A stretch of DNA of 21,099 bases from Gnetum montanum (taxonomy: Eukaryota > Streptophyta > Gnetopsida > Gnetales > Gnetaceae): positions 274,891 through 295,989 of the forward strand of contig MNCI01016352.1 of assembly GCA_015680685.1 (NCBI GenBank), read 5' to 3'. Shown piece after piece: positions 9,729 through 19,315 of the stretch. Numbering within the stretch: position 1 is the stretch's first letter; each line of letters begins with the position of its first letter. The notes under the pieces were generated by a model, which was given only the letters and a program-made list of their open reading frames with translations, was not told where the DNA came from and did not search any database. The position numbers and the translations under genes were made by a program.

Positions 9729-11575
9729 ATGTCTTCCTCTCAAAGATGAAATGATATGAAACCACTCGTTCCACAAGAGTTCAAAGTGATATATACTCAT
9801 CCAGATGAGTTTGTACCTAATTTCACCTTCATCCTACATCAAGATGAGCAACTGCGATGGCATGACATAGAAGGCAACATTGTATTACCTCCTAATTGAT
9901 CTATGCTTGGGATGCTACTTCAATCTCTAAAGAAGTTAGGCATCTCAGATCTTCAAGAGGAACATGTTGTGAGTGGTTATGACACTCAGGACTATTGTCC
10001 CACTGAAACATAGCACTGAAGAAATTAACATTAAGAGAGGCAACATGAGGATGTGAAGGGAAAATGTTTCACTAATCCCTTGTTCAAGATAAACCAAGAT
10101 GATAATGAGGAACCTTCCTCTGAGAGCTCTTAGCATGAAGATTCCCTACCATTTCTTACTGGTGACAAGGGTGTGACCCTGAATCTGCAGCCTACAATTC
10201 GTAATTCAGGTTCAAGAAAACATGAGTCAAGGCAAGGGATCAAACAAGCATTAATATGATATGAAATATAATGAACATGGTCATGATAATCGAAGGAGGA
10301 GTTGGCAGACACCATGGTGATGGCAGTCCTCCTCCATTATTTCCCTTTTCATTTAAATCTCTTTCTTCTTCTTCTTCTAATTTTGAGGAATGCCACAAAA
10401 TAAACAAGCATGATGGAGGTGAGCATCAAGGCAATAATACTAATCATCAGGCTCACAATAATTAAAGGGGTAACAGAGGACATTATCGATGACATTGAAA
10501 TACTGATGATGATGAGCCTTTATTAGAAACTTGAAGCATGCTTAACATTATAGAGGTAGTTAAGATCTCAACTAGGCATACGAAGAACAATTGGATCCAA
10601 CGCTTAGACATGAACAATATCCCAAGAATTGAGGGGGGATATAACTCTGATTCACAAACACATTTACAAGCTTTCCATGATGCCTGTGCATTACAAAATA
10701 TTGAAAATGACTGGCCAAAACTCAAACTCTTTCCCAAGACACTTATCAAGGAAGCTGAATGCTAGTACTAATCCTTGGAACTAGAATCCATTGGTAGATG
10801 GAGTACCATGTTAAAGCTATTTAATGACAAATATCAGACATACTCTCGAGTGTCCAACCTGAGAAGGCAAACCCAAGGTTGGAAACAAGGAACACATGAA
10901 CCCTTGGATGCCACCATGGATAGATACTATTCTCTCTTACATCGATGCCCTAACCATGGTTATTCTTAGAGGGAACAATTCTACCACATCATAGATGGGC
11001 TTAGAGTAGAAACTAGAAAAACTCTTCACATATATGCCCAAGGAAGATTATTTGAAGTGAAAGCTCATCAAATCCAAAGGTTAATAGGGTAGGTAATAAA
11101 AGAAGAAGATGAGTTACAAAAAAGGGAAAGTGTAGAAGAATATAATAGGGATCCTTCCATCAAGAAATAGGAGGTTCAATTCTATGATGAGGAGTCACCA
11201 CTTGACGAAATGATGAACAAGAAAACCTTGCCTGTCCAAAAATTTGTTTCTATTATTTTGGAAAAGATTGACAAATTATGGGACTCTATGAATGAAACAT
11301 TTCAAACTACTATGAAGATTGTTGAAGAATCCAAAGAGCAAAATAGTGACCATAACCATACATGGCAGAAAGAAGCTGAATGTGCCTACAAGAGAGGTAA
11401 GTGCAAAGCTGCTACAATAGAAGAAGTCATGAAAATAGAATTTGATGATGATGACATTGGTTGTGACATTTGTCAATATGAACATCCTAAGGGATGTTGC
11501 TTTGTGATGTCACACTTATAAGAGTTTGGGATGTACGTGCTAAATCCTCAACTAGCATGGAGGCAAGCACCCAAA
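9729..11575 (+). pseudogene. gag: gag of element A (broken)
   Basis: Encodes the remains of the capsid/nucleocapsid polyprotein. The N-terminus starts ATG 9729 (MSSS...), with FTFILHQDEQL and EGNIVLPPN shared with copy B, in the phase of 9729. From about 10271 a second phase carries a linker rich in His, Asp, Ser, Pro and Asn. It then carries the retrotransposon Gag core: MNNIPRIEGGYN, LQAFHDACALQNIENDW, WSTMLKLFNDKYQTYS, DATMDRYYSLLHRCPNHGY and the IDGLR block. The C-terminal part is charged and ends in a compact Cys/His cluster C-X2-C-X3-H-X3-C (codons at 11462, 11471, 11483, 11495). Stops interrupt it, including TAG 10763 and a TAG where copy B has a Trp codon. The Gag assignment comes from position after the primer site and from the core pattern. 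Confidence 0.85.
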
Positions 11576-12870
11576 TGATTACCTTATCCTCAAGGTAATT
11601 CCACCAGCAAAAATAGGCTTACTATCCAAGTGAAGCTTTGCTACAATCATATGAATAATATTAATAGTGGCACTAACCACAGTCCTGGGGAATGCCACCA
11701 CCAAGACAGCAGTACCCTTATAGGTAACTAGATCCATACAGGTACTATGTTTAGCAACCCATCTCTCCAAGAAGTTTGGCCAACCATGCATCATTCCAAA
11801 ATCACTATTACCATCAAGAGTATCATTGAACTCATTCACCATCTACTCGATGGAAAAACCCATATTCATACCATCCTCTACACACATCCCTCCATCCTTA
11901 ACCTTGTTACCTCCTACTTCATCCATGTACATTGACAACCAACTTTTCAACCAAGTGGTTCAGATAATTAATCCAAAAAATAACCATTTTTCCAATCCAA
12001 CAATCCTCTCAAACCCTCAAAACCTAATGCAATTGGTTGTCTTGTATCTCCAAGACCCTCATCCTCTACAATCAAATACATTCAAGTACACTTTAAATCA
12101 AACACTACCTCAGATCCATACTATGATATTAACTCATGTTGTTTCTTACTAGATCAAGGCTGGCAATCTTTCCACAAAAAGATTTAACCTAGGAAGTCTT
12201 CTTATCTACCTACAAATTACTAGACATGAGCCATGAAAGGCTCTTCTTGATTCTAGTTCTAGTGTCAATTTAATCTCCCATGACATGTACAAAGTTTGGA
12301 ACCTACCACCTCTCAAGAAGAGCAACATCCATTTAGAATTGGCAAACCAATTAATCACTATTCCTTTGGGATTAGTGGAGGACATTATGAGCACAATTTG
12401 TAGGTGGTCCTACCTTACTAATTTTCTAATGATTAAGGTTAAAAACTACAAAGGTGACTTCCCCATCATTATGAAAAGGGCCTAGTTAAGCATAGTAGAT
12501 GCACATATGGGTATAAGGGACCTCTTCTTGGAAATCTCCCAGGAAAATGAATTTGGAAGGTTGGACAAGAAGTGTGTTCCATGCATCATGTATAGTGATA
12601 ATAGGTGCAATTGCGTGCAAAAGATCTGGTCCATCAAGAGTATATTCATTATAGCATGTAATCAGTATGCACAAAAAATAGATATTCAAAGGTGTCTATA
12701 CCCAACAGCCATAAAAAAGGAGGCCACCTAGTGGCTAATAGTTGACTCTGATAGTAGCACATTATACATGGAACCTACTAACCACCTGACATGTGCCTAT
12801 GTCGAAAGCATGGATAAACTTGAGCAAGTTCATCACCAACTCTCTGATGATGAAGATGATGATACATGTT
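11576..12870 (+). pseudogene. Protease region of element A (broken)
   Basis: A Pro/Gln/Tyr/His-rich linker (about 11576-11940), then the aspartic protease. Most of it is in the phase of 11826 and 12285. The active-site segment reads LLDSSSSVNLIS with the catalytic Asp at 12249-12251; the family norm is Asp-Ser/Thr-Gly, but the third residue here is Ser (AGT, 12255-12257). Then come LELANQLITIPLGLVEDI and a segment ending KGDFPIIMKRA before TAG 12483, where copy B has TGA and the context suits Trp. A later Cys-bearing stretch (CNCVQKIWS) and an acidic run SDDEDDD (about 12846-12866) precede a two-base loss near 12871-12876 that shifts the phase into RT. A non-functional relic. Confidence 0.78.
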
Positions 12871-13571
12871 GGGGAGTTGGAAATCCCTAATAATTTCAAG
12901 TAGGAGCCCCTAAAGTTAAAAACTCTACTAGCTAGCATGGAATATGCATTTTTAACCAATGGTAACCTGATCATAATCAATGTAAATCTTGCTCCTAAAC
13001 AAAAAGATAAGCTATTGCAAGACATCAACAAGTGGCTAGAAACTTTTACTTGGTCATATCCCAAACTTATAGGAATCGATCCAAGGATATGCTAGCATTG
13101 TATCTACACTGACCCAGCCATGAAGCCAAGAAGGCAGCCGCAGAGGCAATTGAACCCCAAATTGTAGCAAATTATCAAGGAGGAAATAGAACAACTCCTC
13201 AAAGTGGGGTTCATCTATCCCATTGTGGATAGTGAGTGGGTTAGCCCAGTCGTAATTATGCCAAAGAAAGATGGCAAGTGGTGTGTCTGCATTGACTTCA
13301 AGCTATTGAACATGGCAACATTTAAAGATCATTTTTTATTACCATTTCTGGACCAAGTTTTGTACACTATCTTCGGGTATTACTATTATATCTTCTCATA
13401 TGGTTATAGTGGCTATAACCAAATCCAAATTGTGCCAGAAAATTAGGCCAAGACAACATTCATGAGTCTTTGTGGGACTTTTTCATATTATAAGATGTTA
13501 TTCGATCTATGTAATGCCCCTACAACATTTCAACCCCTAGTCCTTAGTATCTTTTAATAGCAGATTGGTAG
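12871..13571 (+). pseudogene. Reverse transcriptase of element A, 5' part only
   Basis: Recognised by FTWSYPKL, then KEEIEQLLKVGFIYPI, SEWVSPVVIMPKKDGKW, CIDFKLLN and GYSGYNQIQI, followed by FDLCNAPTTFQ. The phase is that of 13204. The first catalytic Asp, which belongs in FLDGYSG, is Tyr (TAT, 13399-13401), so it would be inactive even if complete. In-frame stops include TAG at about 13096, TAG at about 13165, TAG 13444 and a TAA-TAG pair at about 13555, the last three replacing codons that are Lys, Gln and Gln-Gln in copy B. The gene stops at 13571 after ...QIG, where element B's LTR starts; the FMDDF motif is missing. Confidence 0.85.
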
Positions 13572-13630
13572 TGATGAGCCACAATATCACATCCACAATA
13601 TCACGTACATGATATCGGAGCCTTCCAAGC

Positions 13631-13650
13631 GATATCGGACATCCGATATC
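13631..13650 (+). repeat. U3 palindrome, B 5' LTR
   Basis: Perfect 8-bp arms GATATCGG and CCGATATC around the loop ACAT, about 20 bases upstream of the TATA box. More GATATC/AATATC copies lie just upstream (13583-13617). Confidence 0.8.
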
Positions 13651-13668
13651 AACGCCTATCTTGTTGCC

Positions 13669-13676
13669 TATAAATA
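13669..13676 (+). promoter_or_regulatory. TATA box of B 5' LTR
   Basis: TATAAATA in the context CCTATAAATAAGAGG, nearly identical to the box in B's 3' LTR. Confidence 0.75.
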
Positions 13677-14392
13677 AGAGGTGGGTGCACTTCGTTTGCC
13701 AATAGTTGGTTAATTAGTCTTAGTGCCTTACTCGAACTCTTGTCTTTTTCCCTTCTCAGAGTTAGAATTATTTCTGAGTGACCGTAGTAGAAGTCATAAA
13801 GCGAACGAATCTTTATTCGAGCATTGTGTACCTAAGCACACCTTGTGGCCAAAAATAAAAACAAACTTTGTGATAAACCTTGCAATATTTATAATTTCTT
13901 ATTTAATGTTATTTATAGTTATTTAATTCTTTACTTAGTTAATTAATGCTCTCTCTCTCACCTTGTTAACTTTCCCAAGTAAGCACACTTAGTACGACCA
14001 CTTCGAGCATGCATGGAACACTTGGTAACTCAGTAACAATTAGCATTTGGTAATCTCAATAGTGTTGCACTAGTTCAGGATGTGGATGGCAAGTGCGAAT
14101 GGATGCTGGTGTTAGGACTAGTTAGAGCATAGTCAATTAGTTAATTTAAATTGGTTACTTAAGTAGTTCACTTCTCCCTTTGTAGCACTAGGACATAAAA
14201 CATAAAAATCATATACCTCGAGTTTACTTAACCATACAATCATGTTATATAAGTAAGCTTGGGAAAATAATGATTAACTAACTTATCTAGGTTTTGTAAA
14301 GGTGCATAAGCACTTAATCCTTGGAATTTGACTAGATCATGTGTGTATGCTCATATTCGTATGGTTGAGCATAGAGATACCTCACTGCTCAT

Positions 14393-14400
14393 GTCAGGGA
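14393..14400 (+). other. Remnant of the primer binding site of element B
   Basis: GTCAGGGA corresponds to the last eight bases (GCCGGGGA) of the tRNA-Asp-type site with two transitions. The first ten bases of the site and the LTR end appear deleted: element A reads LTR-CATCA-TTAGCACC..., whereas B jumps from CTCAT to GTCAGGGACTTTG. The following leader (CTTTGTTGGTTGTGCGCTAG) aligns with A's leader. Confidence 0.55.
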
Positions 14401-14519
14401 CTTTGTTGGTTGTGCGCTAGCTAGAACCTAGGAAATCTTCACATCATTGGAAAGAACCCTTAGGTTTGGTTATCTCACAATTAGTGAAACAAAAAGTATT
14501 GCACACTGAATAGACAATT

Positions 14520-16445
14520 ATGTCTTCTTCTTCTTACAAGAGTGCTTCACTGTCTAGGTTCGATACATGGAACAATCGGAGGCATAGTACACATGATAAT
14601 CCGCCAATTCCTCAACAATTTAGCATGGTATATGTTCATCTCAATGAATATATACCAAACTTTACCTTTATCCTTCACCAGGATGAACAACTGTGTTGAC
14701 ATGATTTAGAAGGTAACATAGTGTTACCTCCCAATCGCTCTGTCTAGGGCATGCTTCTTCGTGATCTCACACAAATTGTATGCAGCACTTATAGGCAGAG
14801 TACGTCATGCATGATCATAACTCAAGAGAGTACCGACCCATGGAGGCACAACATCAAAGGGATCTACAATAGGAGAGACATCATAAATCCATGAAGGGAA
14901 AGTCATCTTGGAATGTCCCGGATGTCATAAGTGAAAATGAGGGTGGTGAACCTACCTCAAGAGGTCTCCCACACAATGATGTTCCTCCCATTGACTTCGG
15001 TCAAGGAGTTGTGTATTAGAATCTTCACTCAACTATCCATAACCCAAATTCTAGTACTAAAAGACACAAAGGGTCTAAAAAAGGAACACGAACACATGAC
15101 AAAGATGGACATTTTGATCATAACTACGATCAAAGCCGCGACCACCGAAGAGAAGAAAGTAGGCACCATCATGATGACGGTCCTCCTTCTTCTTCACCTT
15201 CATCATCTCCTTCACCCTCTCCTTCAGGATCTGGATGTAGTTATAAGGAAAAAGACCCTGTGGATAATGGTAAGTGAAATGGGAATCATAGACAAAGCAT
15301 CTGAGAAAGGGAACAAGGGCATTCTAGGGAAACTCATCATGAGAGGAGGGAGAGTAGGGAACAACATAGGTATCATAGATGCCATAGACCATATGATCAC
15401 GATGAACCCCTACTCGTTACCCAAAGTATGTTAGATATAACTGAGGCTATTAGAATTCCAATGAGGCACCAAAAAGATAGTAGGATCAAAATATTGGGCA
15501 TGAACAATATCCCACGATTTGAAGGAGGATACAACGTTGATTGTTAAAAATCATTTGCAAGGATTTCATGATGCAAGTGCCTTGCAAAACATAGAAAACG
15601 ATTGGCAAAAACTCAAGTTGTTTCCACAGACACTAATCAAAGAAGTGGAAAGTTGGTATTGGTCCTTAGAATCAGAATCCATTCGCCAATGGAGTACCAT
15701 GTTAGAACTGGTCAATGATAAGTATCAAACATACTCCCCAGTGTCCAACCTGTGAAAGTAAATCCAAGGATAGAAACAAGGAGGACATGAACACTTGGAT
15801 GCTACCATGGGTCGATATTATACACTATTACATCATTGCCCAGGCCATGGTTACTTGCAAAGGGAACAACTATGCCATCTCATAGATGGGCTTAGGCACA
15901 AAATGCGAAGAACCCTTGGGACTTATGCCTAAGGAAGGCTATCTGAGCTTAGGGCCCATCAAGTACAAAGATTGTTGGAGCAAGTTGCTAAAGAGGAAGG
16001 TGAGTTAAGGAAAAGAGAGAGTGTGAAAGAATATAATAGAGATCCTTTCCTCTGAAAGAAGGGAGTTGGATTTTGTGAGGATGAAGAAGAGTCACCACTC
16101 AAAGAGATGGTAAATAGGAAAACCTTTCCCATTCAAAAACTTGCATCAGAAGTATCGACAAAGGTGGACCAAATGTGGGACTCCCTAGATAATATATTTC
16201 AAATAGTTCTCAAAATAGTAGAGGAGTCTAGAGAGGAAGGTAGTCATTGAGAAAAGAGAAAAAAGAAAGAAGCTAAATATGCACACAACAAAGGTAAGGG
16301 CAAATTTGCCATCATCGAAGAGGTTTTGGATTCAGATATAGACAATGATGGTGGATGTGAGATATGTCAATATGACCATCCTAAGGGATGTTTCCCTATA
16401 ATCTCACATCTGCATGAGTCTGGGGTGTATGCACTCAACCCATAA
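14520..16445 (+). pseudogene. gag: gag of element B (broken)
   Basis: Start ATG 14520 (MSSSSYKSASL) lies at the same place as in copy A and leads into FTFILHQDEQL and EGNIVLPPN. A phase change follows. From about 15050 to 15545 the true frame is the phase of 15500, giving a linker of His, Arg, Asp, Ser and Pro (HHHDDGPPSSSPSSS) and MNNIPRFEGGYN. One extra base near 15540-15550, judged against copy A, moves the frame to that of 15519, which then continues through all of pol. The Gag core follows: LQGFHDASALQNIENDW, WSTMLELVNDKYQTYS, CPGHGYLQREQL and the IDGLR block. The C-terminus is basic (KRKKKEAKYAHNKGKGK) with the cluster C-X2-C-X3-H-X3-C (codons 16356, 16365, 16377, 16389). About nine stops interrupt the last 900 bases. 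Confidence 0.87.
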
Positions 16446-17984
16446 TTAAACAAAAGGTAAACACCCTAAAGGTTACCTTACCCCCAAGGTAACCCAAGGC
16501 AATTCCACCAACCCTTGATGTATTATCCAAGTGGAACTCCACCACAACCAAATGAGTAGTATCAATAGTGGTAGCACCCAAAATCATGGGAAATGCCACC
16601 ACTACGTCAACAGTACCCTTATCGTCAACCAGACCCATATGGATACTATGTGTAGCAACCAATCTCTCCACATGACTCTCCTAGTCACATTGCTCCCCAA
16701 CCTCACTACCAAACTCATGAGTATTGTAGAAATTCTCCTAGGGGTAATGTTCCACAAACATACTATAGTTCTCATCCAACTACATCTCTTCCATCCTTAA
16801 CTCCATTACCACCTACTCCAGCCATGTAGGGTGAGCTCCCTATCCAGCCACAGCAACATAACGCTATAAGGGCTATTAATCCTTACCCTACTCTTGGTTC
16901 AAAAAATTGCACAAAGAAGAGACATTTCTTTAGGACCAACAATCTAACCAAGTCCTTGCAATCACAAGCAACTAATTCTCCAAAGGCCTCACCATCATAC
17001 AAAACTTCGGAACTCCCTTCAAACCAAAGGCCACATTCAATGCACACGGTCATGTTAACGCATGCCATTACTAATTGGATTAAGGTTGGCCATCTTCCTA
17101 GGAAATTCTCTGATCCTCAAAGTCCTCTTATATATTTACAAATCGTTAGGAATGAGCTGTGCAAAGCTCTTTTGGATTCAAGTTCTAGTGTCAACTTAAT
17201 CTCTCAAGAAATGTACAAATCCTAGAACCTACCTTCACTAAAAAAGAGTAACATTTGTTTAGAGCTAGCCAACCAGTCCATCACTGTCCCATTAGGACTA
17301 GTGAAGAACATTATTACCACTATTTTTGAATGGTCATATCTAGCCGACTTTCTAGTGATTCAAGTCAACAACTGTAAGGGGGACTTCCCAATCATAATGG
17401 GAAGAGCATGACTAAGCACAATTGATGCACGCCTAGGAATACATGATCTTTCCCTAAAGATATCAAAGAAAAATATGTTTGGAAAGATCGAGAAGAAGAA
17501 AGTTTCGTGCATCACATACAATGACACAGGGTGTAGTTGCATGTAGAAGTTCTGGTTTGTACAATGTTTAACATTTCCTACATGCAACCAGTGTGCACAA
17601 GTAACTAAAATACAAAGATGCTTGTATGTAGTAGCCACAAGACAGGAAGGCACCTAGTGACTAACAGTTGACCAAGAGAGAAACTCAACTACATGCATGG
17701 AACCAACTGAGGGTTTGACTTGTGCTTACATCGATAGCATAAACACATTAGAGCAAGTCCATTGCCAACTTCCAAGTCTCAACATTGAAAATATCAACTG
17801 GGGGAAGTTGGAAATCCCTGACAACTTTAAGCAAGAGCCCCTGGAGTTAAAACTATTGCCCACCAGTATAGAGTACACATTTCTCAAAAATAAAAAATCG
17901 GTAATTATTAATGCTAGGCTCGCTCCTCAACAAAAAGAGAGACTGCTAAAAATGGTGAACAAATGGTCGAAAGCCTTCACTTGA
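16446..17984 (+). pseudogene. Protease region of element B
   Basis: In the same phase as the end of Gag, so Gag and Pol were one polyprotein. First comes a Pro/Tyr/Gln-rich linker (about 16491-16830) with repeated YY and PP pairs. Then comes the aspartic protease with LLDSSSSVNLIS. The catalytic Asp is at 17175-17177; the third residue of the Asp-Ser-Gly triplet is Ser (AGT 17181-17183), as in copy A. Further matches to A: LELANQSITVPLGLVKNI and KGDFPIIMGRA. Stops at 16557, 16566, 16572, 16653, 16827, 17223, 17409, 17544, 17655, 17658 and 17982. The last sits in AFT-stop-SYPEL where copy A has Trp (TGG). A stretch with paired Cys residues (CSC, about 17535-17543) follows the protease; I do not recognise it. 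Confidence 0.82.
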
Positions 17985-18950
17985 TCATATCCCGAATTAA
18001 CCGAAATAGACCCTAGGATATGCCAACATAGGATTTACACTAACCCCTCCATGAAGCCTTGACAACAACCACAGAGACGATTAAACCCAAAGCTAAAGCA
18101 AGTGGTTAAAGAAGAAATTGAACAACTTCTAAAAGCTGGGTTCATCTACCCCATTGCTGATAGCGAATGGGTTAGTCCACTAGTTATTGTGCCCAAAAAA
18201 GGAGGTAAATTGAGGGTATGTATAGAATTTAGGCTAATAAACATGGTAACATTCAAAGACCACTTTCCATTGCCATTCATCAACCAGGTCTTAGACACCA
18301 TTGCAGGGCATCACTACTATAGTTTTTTAGATGGATACAGTGGATACAACCAAATCCAAATAGCACTAGAAGACCAAGCCAAGACCACGTTCACAAGTCC
18401 TTGGGGGACATTTGCATACAAACAGATGTTGTTTGGCTTGTGCAATGCTCCTGCAACATTTCAACATTTGTTTCTAAGTATCTTCCAACAGCAAATAGGA
18501 AATGGTATGAAGGTCTTCATGGATGATTTCTCCACCTACGGAGCAAACTTCGATCAAGCATTGGACTGATTAGAACAAGTACTAAAATGATGTGTTGAAA
18601 CCAATTTAAGGCTCAACTAGTAAACAATCCATTTAATAGTCCAAGAAGGTGTAGTATTATGGCAAAAAATTTCACAAACAAGGATAGAGGTAGATCCCAA
18701 AAAGATTAAAGTCATCCAAGGAATCATAGGTCAACCTGAAACTGTAAAAGACATCCAATCATTCCTTGGACACATTGACTATTATAGGGAATTCATAGAG
18801 AACTTTTCAAGGGTTACAAAACCATTAGTTGAACTAACGAAGAAGGATGTACCTTTTGAATGGACCAAAGAATGTGAGTTAGCTTTTCAAACTTTAAAAC
18901 AAAAGCTTGTAGAAATACCTGTTCTACAAGCTCTTGACTGGTCTAGAGCA
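17985..18950 (+). pseudogene. Reverse transcriptase of element B
   Basis: Copies the RNA genome into DNA. Motifs in order: EEIEQLLKAGFIYPIADSE, WVSPLVIVPKKGGKLRVC, FKDHFPLPF, FLDGYSGYNQI with the first catalytic Asp at 18330-18332, SPWGTFAYKQMLFGLCNAP, then VFMDDFSTYG with both catalytic Asp codons intact (18522-18527). The thumb/connection includes IQSFLGHIDYYREFI, FSRVTKPLVELTKKDVPF and WTKECELAFQTLKQKL. IADSEWVSP and FMDDFS point to the Athila/Tat side of Ty3/gypsy. Stops at 18060 (copy A has Arg AGA; CGA to TGA fits), 18567, 18588, 18618 and 18621. Its active-site residues survive, unlike copy A. Confidence 0.93.
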
Positions 18951-19315
18951 TTCCACATCATGACTGACGCATCCAACTATACTTTAGGAGCTATACTTAC
19001 ATAGTTGGATGACCAAAAATGTCCTTATTACATCCACTATGCAAGTAGGAGTATTTCTGGTGCACAACTCAACTACACCACAATGGAAAAGGAATTAATG
19101 GCTATGGTGTTTGCACTAGATAAGTTCAAGCACTATGTATTGGGCTACAAGGTATTTGTACACATAGACCATAGTGCAATTTGGCTCCTACTGAATAAAC
19201 CAACGGTGAGCCCTTGCATCATATGATGACTCGTAATCTTACAAGAGTTAGATCTTACAATGATTGATCGTAAAGGCACCAAGAATGTTGTTTCTGATCA
19301 TTTATCTTAGTTAAA
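18951..19315 (+). pseudogene. RNase H of element B
   Basis: Removes the RNA strand of the hybrid made by RT. Acidic residues are in place: Asp in MTDASNYTLG (18966-18968), Glu in TMEKELMAMVFALDKF (19092-19094), Asp in VHIDHSA (19167-19169, normally TDH, so Thr has become Ile) and Asp in VSDHLS (19296-19298). YYIHYASRSISGAQLNYT is the usual strand before the Glu helix. In-frame stops at 19002, 19224, 19227 and 19308. It directly follows RT and precedes integrase, the Ty3/gypsy order. Confidence 0.9.

Larger units (their letters stand above)
8678..13571 (+). mobile_element. Element A: Ty3/gypsy (Athila/Tat-like) retrotransposon, interrupted
   Basis: Order: 5' LTR (8678-9576), primer site (9578-9595), leader, gag (from 9729), protease region (about 11600-12870), then the first part of reverse transcriptase (to 13571). 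It ends mid-RT, about 15 codons before the position of the FMDDF motif in the sister copy, exactly where the LTR of element B starts. The reading phase changes at least three times (gag N-terminus to gag body, gag to protease, protease to RT near 12871) and many stops are present, so the element is dead. The missing RT end, RNase H, integrase and 3' LTR are expected to the right of element B, outside this window. Confidence 0.88.
13572..14392 (+). mobile_element. 5' LTR of element B, ~821 bp
   Basis: Starts TGATGAGCC. U3 carries several GATATC-type palindromes, including GATATCGG (13631-13638) facing CCGATATC (13643-13650) across four bases. TATAAATA lies at 13669-13676 and AATAAA at 13854-13859; the distal part has the duplicated TTGGTAA motif and the TCATATTCGTATGGTTGAGC block. 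The right end is damaged: after ACTGCTCAT the terminal bases and the start of the primer site are missing, so the end at 14392 is approximate. Confidence 0.85.

Noticed and set aside
10483-10749. Minus-strand frame of 88 codons opposite gag of element A
   Set aside because: The + strand carries the Gag core here, with a matching copy at 15500-15750; the minus frame is a shadow.
11826-12152. 108-codon frame as a separate gene
   Set aside because: It is part of the linker and protease region of element A; its end (MILTHVVSY) matches the stretch before the protease active site in copy B.
14931-15434. A 167-codon open frame on the + strand, the longest in the window
   Set aside because: It is a shadow of gag. 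The neighbouring phase (that of 15500) gives the charged His/Arg/Ser/Pro linker and MNNIPRFEGGYN, which match copy A at 10310-10640; the 167-codon product has no such match.
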